Source of the DNA: Dictyoglomaceae bacterium
GTDB taxonomy: Bacteria; Dictyoglomota; Dictyoglomia; Dictyoglomales; Dictyoglomaceae
NCBI GenBank assembly: GCA_028276205.1
Contig: JAPYWU010000015.1
Coordinates: 1-14,420 of the forward strand
Length of the DNA stretch: 14,420 nucleotides
Direction of reading: 5' to 3'
Part shown: piece after piece, positions 6,884-13,333 of the stretch
Layout: each line of letters begins with the position of its first letter
How positions within the stretch are numbered: the first letter of the stretch is position 1
Program-made: the position numbers and the translations under genes
Notes under the pieces: generated by a model
What the model was told of the DNA's origin: nothing
Seen by the model: the letters and a program-made list of their open reading frames with translations, nothing else
Database searches by the model: none

Positions 6884-7876
6884 TTATCCCTTCAATATTT
6901 CATCTATTTTTCTTAATTCATCCTCAGAAAAATCTAAATTCTTTATAGCATTAACATTTTCTTCTATTTGAGATGGTTTACTTGCACCTATAATAACAGA
7001 AGCCACCACCTTATTTCTTAAAACCCACGCTAAGGCAAGTTGTGCTACACTTTGTCCTCTTTCTTTGGCTATTTCTGAAAACTTTTTAACTTTTTCTATT
7101 TTTTCTGGAGTAATATCACTCTCCTTTAAAAATACACCCGACCTTTTAACCCTTGAATCCTCAGGAATACCTCCTAAATACTTTTCAGTAAGAAGTCCTT
7201 GGGCTAATGGAGAAAAAATAGTAGCCCCTATTCCTAATTCTTCCATTACAGGGAACAATTTTTCTTCTGGATATCTAAAGAACATGTTATACAAAATCTG
7301 ATTCACAATTATTTTTACTCCCATTCTTGAAAGAGCTTCATAAGCTAATTTTGTTTCTTCAGGTCCATAATTTGATATACCTACGTAAAGAGCTTTACCC
7401 TGCCTTACAATTTGATAAAGGGCTTCCATAGTCTCTTCTATAGGTGTCTCTGGATCTGGCCTATGATGATAAAAAATATCCACATAATCTAAATTCATTC
7501 TCTTTAAACTTTGATCAAGACTTGCTATAAGATACTTTTTACTTCCCCAATCTCCATATGGTCCATCCCACATCTTATAGCCAGCCTTTGTAGAAATCAC
7601 AATTTCATCTCTATAACTTTTTAGATCAATTTTTAAAATTCTCCCAAAATTTTCTTCTGCAGATCCAGGAGGTGGCCCATAGTTATTAGCAAGATCAAAA
7701 TGAGTAATTCCAAGATCAAAAGCCCTCTTTACCATCTCTCTCATATTTTCAAAATAGTCATTATAACCAAAATTATGCCAGAAACCCAAGGATATCACAG
7801 GTAATTTTAAACCACTCTTTCCACACCTTCTATAAATCATATTTTCATATCTATTTGGATTTGCCAAATAAATCAT
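6884..7876 (-). CDS. yghZ: Aldo/keto reductase, YghZ / L-glyceraldehyde 3-phosphate reductase type
   Basis: This 330-residue cytoplasmic NADPH-dependent aldo/keto reductase closely resembles E. coli YghZ (AKR14). Shared stretches include LANPNRY near the start, LGFWHNFG, FDLANNYGPPPGSAEENFGR, KYLIASLDQSLKRM, and LAQGLLTEKYL. The catalytic tetrad is present: D61, Y66, K97 and H138. YghZ-type enzymes reduce L-glyceraldehyde 3-phosphate and other small toxic aldehydes such as methylglyoxal. The substrate here is not proven, and a sugar-aldehyde role in a saccharolytic organism is equally possible. The ATG at 7876 has a GGGAGG site and lies 22 nt after tldE, so it is probably the last gene of the tldD-tldE-yghZ operon, which ends at the shared terminator. 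Confidence 0.9.
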   Translation of the reverse strand: MIYLANPNRYENMIYRRCGKSGLKLPVISLGFWHNFGYNDYFENMREMVKRAFDLGITHFDLANNYGPPPGSAEENFGRILKIDLKSYRDEIVISTKAGYKMWDGPYGDWGSKKYLIASLDQSLKRMNLDYVDIFYHHRPDPETPIEETMEALYQIVRQGKALYVGISNYGPEETKLAYEALSRMGVKIIVNQILYNMFFRYPEEKLFPVMEELGIGATIFSPLAQGLLTEKYLGGIPEDSRVKRSGVFLKESDITPEKIEKVKKFSEIAKERGQSVAQLALAWVLRNKVVASVIIGASKPSQIEENVNAIKNLDFSEDELRKIDEILKG

Positions 7877-7898
7877 AAAAAATACCTCCCTTAAAATA

Positions 7899-9212
7899 TT
7901 ATTCTTTTATAGCCACACTAACATTATCAAAAAGAACAGAGGGAAAAACTCCCATGTTATATACGTATGCCCTATTTTCTATACCTACCACATTTTTCAT
8001 AACCTCATAAATATTTCCAGCCACCATGGAATCTTTCACATGTCCCACAATCTCTCCCTTTTCTACATATAATCCAGGAGAAAGTCCAATAGAGAAATCT
8101 CCATTAGGTATATTTCCACTATGAGCCCCTAAAGCTCCTGCCACAATAATACCTTTATCTATTAATTTAATGAGATCATAAAAGTTCTTATCTCCTGTTT
8201 GCATATAGAGATGTTCTAAAGAAGGTGAAGGTCTTACTCTTATACTTTCTTGCCCCCAATCCCCAACTCTGTAGCCATGTCCTGTAGAATTAGTAGCCAT
8301 CTTTCCAGCATAATAAAGATCATAATAAAAGTTCTTTAGTATCCCCTTTTCTACTATAGGTAATAATTTACATTCTACGCCTTCATCGTCAAAGCTTCTT
8401 GCATTTGGTAAATTATCATTCAATGGATCATCATAGATGGTTATTGAGGTATCAAAGATTTTCTCCCCAAGTTTTCCTAATAAAGGGGTAGTCTTTTCAT
8501 AGACATTTTTACCATTGGTAGCAAAAATTAGTCTCCATATTAGTACATACATGGTGCTTGGCAAGAATAATACCTTCATTTTCCCGCCCTTTGGTTTTAC
8601 CTCTTTTTTAGAATTATTGTACAAAAAGGTAATATAATCAATATCTTCTTGAGAAAATTCTTTAAACTTCTTATCTAACACTAACCTAAATATGGCAGAA
8701 TATGAACCTGGATACATAGCTTCTGCATGAGAATAATATACAGAAGTTTTAACAGAATAATCTACTCCTTTACTATTTAATATCCTTAAATTTGTGACTG
8801 CTTTATGAAGACCTACATTTATTTGAGTACCTGTCTTCTGAGATAAAATCTCAGAAATTCTTTTTCCTTCTTCCACCATCTGAGTATTTGTAAGATTTTC
8901 TATCTCTAGGTCATAAGTATCCAAAATTTTAATATCTTTTCTTTCTGGAAAACTGAACTCTACTTTTACATCCCCCTTTAAAGAGTGGATGGCATTTTGA
9001 ATAAGGATTTCTGGATCTATGAGGTTTTTTGTATAGGAAAAACCCAATTTCCCATCTTTTATAATTCTAAGAGAAATTCCTGACTGTATACTACTTTCTA
9101 TATCTTTTAAACTTCCATTTTCAAAAGATATATTTGAAACAGAATAATCTATCTGATAAATCTCCACCTCATCTGTATATTTTTTAGCCATATCTATCAA
9201 TTTATCTAACAT
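7899..9212 (-). CDS. tldE: TldE/PmbA-family protein, non-catalytic partner of TldD
   Basis: This protein (437 residues from the ATG at 9212) is of the TldD/PmbA family. It lacks the HExxxH zinc motif, as expected for TldE, the partner subunit that forms a heterodimeric protease with TldD. Family features include SIQSGISLRIIKDGKLGFSY near the N-terminus, TGHGYR in the C-terminal half, and a C-terminus of the VGIENRAYVYNMGVFPSVLF type. Known TldD/TldE work on unfolded or small peptides, including microcin B17 leader removal and CcdA degradation in E. coli. The start is set by an AGGAGGTG site at 9226-9219, 6 nt before ATG 9212. An in-frame GTG at 9221 overlaps that site and is unlikely to be used. 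The gene begins 1 nt after the tldD stop, so translation is probably coupled. Confidence 0.9.
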   Translation of the reverse strand: MLDKLIDMAKKYTDEVEIYQIDYSVSNISFENGSLKDIESSIQSGISLRIIKDGKLGFSYTKNLIDPEILIQNAIHSLKGDVKVEFSFPERKDIKILDTYDLEIENLTNTQMVEEGKRISEILSQKTGTQINVGLHKAVTNLRILNSKGVDYSVKTSVYYSHAEAMYPGSYSAIFRLVLDKKFKEFSQEDIDYITFLYNNSKKEVKPKGGKMKVLFLPSTMYVLIWRLIFATNGKNVYEKTTPLLGKLGEKIFDTSITIYDDPLNDNLPNARSFDDEGVECKLLPIVEKGILKNFYYDLYYAGKMATNSTGHGYRVGDWGQESIRVRPSPSLEHLYMQTGDKNFYDLIKLIDKGIIVAGALGAHSGNIPNGDFSIGLSPGLYVEKGEIVGHVKDSMVAGNIYEVMKNVVGIENRAYVYNMGVFPSVLFDNVSVAIKE

Positions 9213-9213
9213 T

Positions 9214-10575
9214 TTATACACCTCCTATGACCACATTCTTAACAAGAATATGGGGACCACCATGACAAGATCTTATATTTAGCTGGCCTTTCCCACATCC
9301 TCCAACTTCTCCCAGCTCAAAATCATTACCCACTCCCACAATGTCTTTTAAGGTTTGATATAGATTACCTGAGATATTAATATCTCTTATCATCTTTCCT
9401 ATCTTTCCATTTTTCACTTCAAAACCATACTGAGCTCCAAAAGTAAAGTTTTCTCCAGAAGTTTGCCCACCCTTTGCATCTAATATATAAAGGCCATTTC
9501 CTAACTTTTCCAATAGTTCCTCAAAGGTCATATCCTTAGGCTCTATAAATATATTCCCCATCCTTACAATAGGAGCATATCTATAATCTTCTGCCACACA
9601 ATGTCCTGTCACAGGTTCACCAAATTCAGCGGAAGTCCTTCTTGAATGGAGTCTTCCAGAAAGAACACCATCTTTCAAAAGATAGGTTCTTCTTGCCCTT
9701 ACTCCCTCATCATCATATTTATAAAAACCCAGTTGTCCTGGCATAGTAGGATCATCAATTATGGTCAAGATATCATTCCCAAGCTCAGCTCCAATCTTCA
9801 TTTTTTCTCTCATAGATGGATTATCCTCTATAAGATCTGCTTCTGAAAAATGGCCAAAAGCTTCATGAGTAAAAACTCCTGCCATATCAGGATTAAGAAT
9901 CACATTGTATACGCCTGCTTTTACTGGCTCTGCTTTTAAAAGATCAAGTACAATCTTTATCTTCTTTTCAAAAACATCCTCCCTATTTTTTAGCTTATGA
10001 AATCCTGTACTTCCACCTATTCCTACCCTTACATTTTGTACAAGAGACCCTTCAAAACTTATCAGGGAACCTCTTATTTCACATGTAATAAGATCTTCTC
10101 TTATTTCTGTACCCTCAGAGCTAACAAAATATTTCTCCCTTATTACCTCCCAATAATGAAGATTGGTGGTTATATTTTCAAACCTCAAAGGAATTTTATT
10201 ATAGTACTTTAAAAGTTCTAATTTTTCATCTATAGTGATCTTTCTTGGATCTTCATTAAGAGGTGGAATAAAAATATCTTTGACTACTTCAACCTCTGCC
10301 AATTTAACCTTTTTCTTTGAATTCTTGGAAATTAAAATAGCATTCTCTAAGGCAATTTTTAAAGCTTTGTCAGCATCCTCTAACTTTGTAAAAGCAATAG
10401 AGGAAAATCCTCCATCTTTCAATACTCTTACTACATAACCATCTCCAGAATTCTCTCCAAGTTGATATATTTCTCTCTTATTCATAACAATCTTTGTTTC
10501 CCACATCTTCTCATATCTTATATCCACATAATCCGCTGGAACTTTTGAAATAATCCCCCTTAGTACATCAAACAT
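9214..10575 (-). CDS. tldD: TldD metalloprotease, catalytic subunit
   Basis: This 453-residue TldD/PmbA-family protein carries the zinc motif HEAFGH (H237, E238, H242) in the context VFTHEAFGHFSEAD, and the third ligand candidate C427 in GGCGKGQ. These match the His-His-Cys site and Glu of E. coli TldD. The N-terminal domain (about 1-200) is the family's alpha/beta substrate-enclosing part; the C-terminal beta-rich domain (about 215-453) holds the active site. It acts in the cytoplasm with TldE as a barrel-like protease for unfolded or short peptides; the substrate here is unknown. The ATG at 10575 has an AGGAGGG site 8 nt upstream. It is the first gene of the tldD-tldE-yghZ operon, divergent from the exported protein at 10716, and shares with it a CRP-like site. 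Confidence 0.92.
   Translation of the reverse strand: MFDVLRGIISKVPADYVDIRYEKMWETKIVMNKREIYQLGENSGDGYVVRVLKDGGFSSIAFTKLEDADKALKIALENAILISKNSKKKVKLAEVEVVKDIFIPPLNEDPRKITIDEKLELLKYYNKIPLRFENITTNLHYWEVIREKYFVSSEGTEIREDLITCEIRGSLISFEGSLVQNVRVGIGGSTGFHKLKNREDVFEKKIKIVLDLLKAEPVKAGVYNVILNPDMAGVFTHEAFGHFSEADLIEDNPSMREKMKIGAELGNDILTIIDDPTMPGQLGFYKYDDEGVRARRTYLLKDGVLSGRLHSRRTSAEFGEPVTGHCVAEDYRYAPIVRMGNIFIEPKDMTFEELLEKLGNGLYILDAKGGQTSGENFTFGAQYGFEVKNGKIGKMIRDINISGNLYQTLKDIVGVGNDFELGEVGGCGKGQLNIRSCHGGPHILVKNVVIGGV
9219..9226 (-). promoter_or_regulatory. Shine-Dalgarno deciding the tldE start
   Basis: Minus-strand AGGAGGTG ends 6 nt before the ATG at 9212-9210. The upstream in-frame GTG (9221-9219) lies inside this site and so cannot have it as its own ribosome site. 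The last codons of tldD also overlap it. Confidence 0.85.
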
Positions 10576-10620
10576 TCACTTTTTCCCTCCTTTACTTCTT
10601 TTCCACTTTTCATATCTTTA

Positions 10621-10628
10621 AGTATATA
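10621..10628 (-). promoter_or_regulatory. Tentative -10 region of the tldD operon
   Basis: On the minus strand TGG is followed by overlapping TATATA and TATACT hexamers (10628-10621). The first has an extended -10 (TGN); the second matches 5/6. No good -35 is present; that position falls inside the CRP-like palindrome, so a regulator bound there would either replace the -35 contact or block polymerase. The transcription start would be near 10614-10616. Confidence 0.4.
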
Positions 10629-10640
10629 CCATATTTACAA

Positions 10641-10662
10641 AAAAGTGATCTAAATCACATTC
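10641..10662. promoter_or_regulatory. CRP/FNR-family operator, near E. coli CRP consensus
   Basis: The core GTGAT-CTAA-ATCAC is a perfect 5+5 inverted repeat. Over 22 positions the site agrees with the E. coli CRP consensus (TGTGA-N6-TCACA with A/T flanks) at 19; the half-sites read AGTGA and TCACA. Its centre (10651/10652) is exactly 41.5 bp upstream of the start predicted from the extended -10 at 10681-10686, the spacing of class II activated promoters. It also overlaps the -35 region of the divergent tldD promoter. The cognate regulator is not in this window. Confidence 0.7.
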
Positions 10663-10677
10663 ATTTTTAATCATAAT

Positions 10678-10686
10678 TGTTATAAT
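10678..10686 (+). promoter_or_regulatory. Extended -10 promoter of the exported-protein gene
   Basis: TGT followed by a perfect TATAAT (10681-10686) forms an extended -10. The -35 position at 17-nt spacing (CATTCA, 10658-10663) is poor and overlaps the edge of the CRP-like site, as expected for an activator-dependent promoter. The predicted transcription start is about 10693, giving a 23-nt leader with an AGGGGG ribosome site. Confidence 0.75.
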
Positions 10687-10715
10687 ATTAAAAAAGAGAA
10701 AGGGGGAATAAGAAT

Positions 10716-11750
10716 ATGAAAAAATTGATTTTCATATCCCTTTTAATCCCTTTAATTACAATTTCTATTTTTGCTCAAACAAGCCGAACTCCTTTGAATT
10801 TTACTAAAATCCCTTCATGGGTTAAACCGGGCATAACCCTTGTATATCAAATTCAAATTGGCACTGGAACCAGAATGGGAGAAGATTTTTCAGGGGCTTC
10901 TGCTCAAGGGTATCAAATTTATGCTGTTACTAATATCGATAAATCATATGTTTATGGTATAAGCCTACTAATCGTCCAAAGTATATCCTCGGGCTATCCA
11001 TCCCTTAGTCTAACAGTAGATATATTAAATGGTAAAATTTTTCTTGATCCCAAAGAAGTCCAAGATTATGTAAAAAAAGCAAAAACAGCTGGCCTTCCCC
11101 CTGGGCTAAAATACGAATTTGGTCCCTATGGGGATAAGCTATATTATTTTCTTATAGAATCATCAGACTACCAATCTATGGAAAGATCACTAACCTTTTT
11201 TGACGATAAAGGAATGGTACAAAAATCCTCTATATTAGAAAAACAAGGATTAAACTCTTCAACTGCTGGTGAAATGCAGTTAGTAGGAGTATATAATTTA
11301 AATATGCCCAATATCACTACACCTCCCCAAGCAGTCAAGTTATCTCCAACTTATCAATTTTATTCATCTGTAAGTTTATTTCAGGGATATACGGGAATGA
11401 GTGCACCCCATGGAATGGGAAGATATTCAGTAGCATCATCATTGGGAACTGCCTTTATAATTGATATTCAAGGGCAAGTAAGGAAACAAGCCTTAGGAAA
11501 CTTTTACTTAGGACCATACTATATACATCCTCTTCTTCTTAAACAAAATTCAATTATTAGTATCCCTCAAATAGGTTTTTCTTGGAATGTGGTTGGAAAC
11601 GGTCAGTATGGTGGATTATTAACTCAAATTACTATTAATGGAACCCCAATTGCTCAATTTGAATACGATCCCAATACAGGATTACTATTAAGTGCTACCA
11701 TCCCTCAAGGAGAGGGACTTTATGTAAGCTACTTTTTAGTAAATAGATAA
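10716..11750 (+). CDS. Exported protein of unknown function, Cys-free
   Basis: I do not recognise this 344-residue protein. It starts with a Sec signal peptide (MKK, hydrophobic 4-19, likely cleavage after A20 in SIFAQ) without a lipobox. The mature part has no cysteine, no further membrane segment and no evident catalytic motif. It is rich in Ser, Gly, Tyr, Leu and Ile with many short beta-like stretches. Notable segments are IPSWVKPGITLVYQIQIGTG (33-52), a region with four prolines in its first half (TTPPQAVKLSPTYQFY), and a C-terminus FEYDPNTGLLLSATIPQGEG resembling a beta-hairpin repeat. It probably acts outside the membrane or in the envelope; a structural or binding role is only a guess. 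It is transcribed from a promoter with a CRP-like site, divergent from tldD. No terminator follows, so reads may run into mntA-hepT. Confidence 0.75.
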   Translation: MKKLIFISLLIPLITISIFAQTSRTPLNFTKIPSWVKPGITLVYQIQIGTGTRMGEDFSGASAQGYQIYAVTNIDKSYVYGISLLIVQSISSGYPSLSLTVDILNGKIFLDPKEVQDYVKKAKTAGLPPGLKYEFGPYGDKLYYFLIESSDYQSMERSLTFFDDKGMVQKSSILEKQGLNSSTAGEMQLVGVYNLNMPNITTPPQAVKLSPTYQFYSSVSLFQGYTGMSAPHGMGRYSVASSLGTAFIIDIQGQVRKQALGNFYLGPYYIHPLLLKQNSIISIPQIGFSWNVVGNGQYGGLLTQITINGTPIAQFEYDPNTGLLLSATIPQGEGLYVSYFLVNR

Positions 11751-11755
11751 AATTA

Positions 11756-11764
11756 TGTTAAAAT
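11756..11764 (+). promoter_or_regulatory. Possible extended -10 promoter for mntA-hepT
   Basis: TGT followed by TAAAAT (11759-11764, 5/6) lies 32-37 nt before mntA, directly after the stop codon of the exported-protein gene. The -35 region lies inside that gene and is weak. The start would be near 11771. Without a terminator upstream, the pair may also be served by readthrough from 10693. Confidence 0.4.
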
Positions 11765-11795
11765 AAATTAAGAAAAGAAAAATTTAGAGGAGAAA

Positions 11796-12209
11796 ATGGG
11801 TGTTAAGGAGAAATATAAAAATTTACCACCTTTGCCAAAGGATATTAAAGAAAGAATAAATCAGCTAAGAGAGATATTCATTAAAAACAAAGTAAGGCTT
11901 GCATACCTTTTTGGCTCTATATTAAGAGAAGAAAATCCTGAGGATATAGATATGGCAGTGCTTATGGAAGGAGACTTTCTAAAACTATGGGAGGATATAA
12001 CAGAATTCCTTAACACCCAAAGAATAGATCTTATTGATCTTTCTCAAGTCTCTCCTTTTATCGCTCTCCATATTATAAAAAGTGGAAAATTAATATTTAA
12101 AGAAGACACCGAAATAGAAAACAACTATGAAATGAATATTCTTAGAAAATGCCAAGATCTTGAAATTTTGAGAAGAAAACAAATAGAATTACTTAAAAAG
12201 TCATTATGA
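11796..12209 (+). CDS. mntA: MntA-type nucleotidyltransferase antitoxin
   Basis: This 137-residue minimal nucleotidyltransferase is the antitoxin of a HepT/MntA (type VII) toxin-antitoxin pair. The pol-beta-like motif is YLFGS (37-41) ... D50-I51-D52, with a third acidic residue in RIDLIDL (D78 or D81) and the typical SGKLIF strand after it. The distance from GS to DxD is 8 residues rather than the usual 10 or so; the metal-binding aspartates are still present. In the characterised systems MntA inactivates HepT by adding AMP units to a tyrosine. The ATG has a GAGGAG site 7 nt upstream. The gene overlaps hepT by 4 nt (ATGA), so both are translated together, antitoxin first. Confidence 0.85.
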   Translation: MGVKEKYKNLPPLPKDIKERINQLREIFIKNKVRLAYLFGSILREENPEDIDMAVLMEGDFLKLWEDITEFLNTQRIDLIDLSQVSPFIALHIIKSGKLIFKEDTEIENNYEMNILRKCQDLEILRRKQIELLKKSL

Positions 12210-12622
12210 CCTTTGACAAAAATCTTATAAAAGAAAATCTGATTGAACTTAATAATATCTATACAGAGCTTCTTAAATATAAAGATATTAAAGAGGAGGA
12301 GATGATAAATAATTTATCTATTAGATGGATTATTGAAAGAGGAATTTTAGCAGGAATTAGTATAATTTTAGATATTGGCAACCACATTTTAGCTTCCCAA
12401 TACAGAATATATCCTGATACTTACGAAGATGTTTTAAAGGAGATGTTTTCTAAAGGAATAATATCTCAAGAAATTTATTCAAAAATAAAAGGCATGGGAA
12501 GTTTTAGAAATATTCTTGATCATGAATATATAAAAATAGACCCCAAAAAAGTTTACCAAAATTACAAGAAATTTTTAGAAACAATACCAGAAATTTCAAA
12601 AGAGCTTCTTAAATTAATTTAA
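12206..12622 (+). CDS. hepT: HepT-like HEPN ribonuclease toxin
   Basis: This 138-residue, all-helical HEPN-domain protein of the HepT (formerly DUF86) type carries the RNase motif R101-x4-H106-x-Y108 (FRNILDHEY). The tyrosine is the residue AMPylated by MntA in studied systems. Length and the conserved neighbourhood SIRWIIERGILAGISIILDIGNH fit the family. The toxin cleaves RNA (tRNA in at least one studied case); the target here is unknown. The start overlaps the mntA stop in ATGA. The stop codon overlaps the stop codon of the convergent amidotransferase gene by 4 nt, leaving no space for a terminator, so its transcript probably runs antisense into that gene. Confidence 0.87.
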   Translation: MTFDKNLIKENLIELNNIYTELLKYKDIKEEEMINNLSIRWIIERGILAGISIILDIGNHILASQYRIYPDTYEDVLKEMFSKGIISQEIYSKIKGMGSFRNILDHEYIKIDPKKVYQNYKKFLETIPEISKELLKLI

Positions 12623-13317
12623 AGATCAAGACTCTTAAAAAATTTATCATAAAAATTTTTGGCTCTTATAGAATACTCATTATTAAATAATTCTAAATCT
12701 TTTAAGATCTTATCCCGTAAGGGATGATCTTCAAACCAAGATTCAATCAGATTTTTTGTCACTTCAATATGAAACTGAAAGGCATAAACTTTTATACCAT
12801 ATCTAAAGGCTTGATGTTCATAAAGTTTTGATTTTGCAAGATGAATAGTATTTAAAGGTAGATCAAAGGTGTCTCCATGCCAATGGAAGACTTTAAAACT
12901 ATTATCCATATTTCCAGAAAAAGGATTCTTAGCAAGAGAAAACATTAATTGATCTTCTAAACCTTGATCTGTTAACTCTATTTCCAGCCATCCAATCTCT
13001 TCTGTATAGCCTTTATAAACTCTTGATCCAAGGACGTGTGCTATTAGCTGGGCTCCGAGACAAATACCAAGAACTTTTTTATCTTTACTTATAGCTTCCT
13101 CTATAATATGGGCAACACTTACTAAATATGGGTATTTATCCATCTCATAAACACCCATTGGTCCTCCCATTATTATCAAAGTATCATAATCATCAATGTT
13201 TTTTGGAAAATCATCTTTTTGGGCTTCAAATATCCTATAGGGTATAGATTTCTCTTTTAAATAACTCTCAATACTTCCAGGACCTTCCTCTATGACATTT
13301 TTAATTATTGCTATCAT
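12619..13317 (-). CDS. Class I glutamine amidotransferase (GMP synthase-like domain), stand-alone
   Basis: This 232-residue stand-alone GATase1-fold protein has the complete triad: nucleophile C86 in LGICLGAQL, and H183 and E185 in QFHIEVT. MGGPMGVYE (50-58) forms the oxyanion region and FHWHGDTFDLP (144-154) is typical of the GMP-synthase-like amidotransferase subgroup. It hydrolyses glutamine or a gamma-glutamyl substrate; the ammonia acceptor is unknown. It lies 16 nt downstream of nadE in the same operon, but NadE already has its own nitrilase-type glutaminase domain, so a different role is likely. The start is placed at ATG 13317, with AAGGAGG 6 nt upstream, giving a protein that begins MIAIIKNV as GATases do. 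An ATG at 13380 would add 21 unrelated residues and overlap nadE by 47 nt. Confidence 0.85.
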   Translation of the reverse strand: MIAIIKNVIEEGPGSIESYLKEKSIPYRIFEAQKDDFPKNIDDYDTLIIMGGPMGVYEMDKYPYLVSVAHIIEEAISKDKKVLGICLGAQLIAHVLGSRVYKGYTEEIGWLEIELTDQGLEDQLMFSLAKNPFSGNMDNSFKVFHWHGDTFDLPLNTIHLAKSKLYEHQAFRYGIKVYAFQFHIEVTKNLIESWFEDHPLRDKILKDLELFNNEYSIRAKNFYDKFFKSLDL

Positions 13318-13323
13318 AATATT

Positions 13324-13330
13324 CCTCCTT
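13324..13330 (-). promoter_or_regulatory. Shine-Dalgarno deciding the amidotransferase start
   Basis: Minus-strand AAGGAGG with a 6-nt spacer to ATG 13317 lies in the 16-nt gap after the nadE stop. It supports the shorter protein over the start at 13380, which lies inside nadE. Confidence 0.9.
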
Positions 13331-13333
13331 AAA

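Noticed and set aside
9213..9221. GTG start for tldE at 9221
   Set aside because: The GTG is part of the AGGAGGTG ribosome site for the ATG at 9212, so it has no ribosome site of its own.
9646..10438. Three plus-strand ORFs opposite tldD
   Set aside because: Shadows of a well-conserved tldD; no ribosome sites or recognisable domains.
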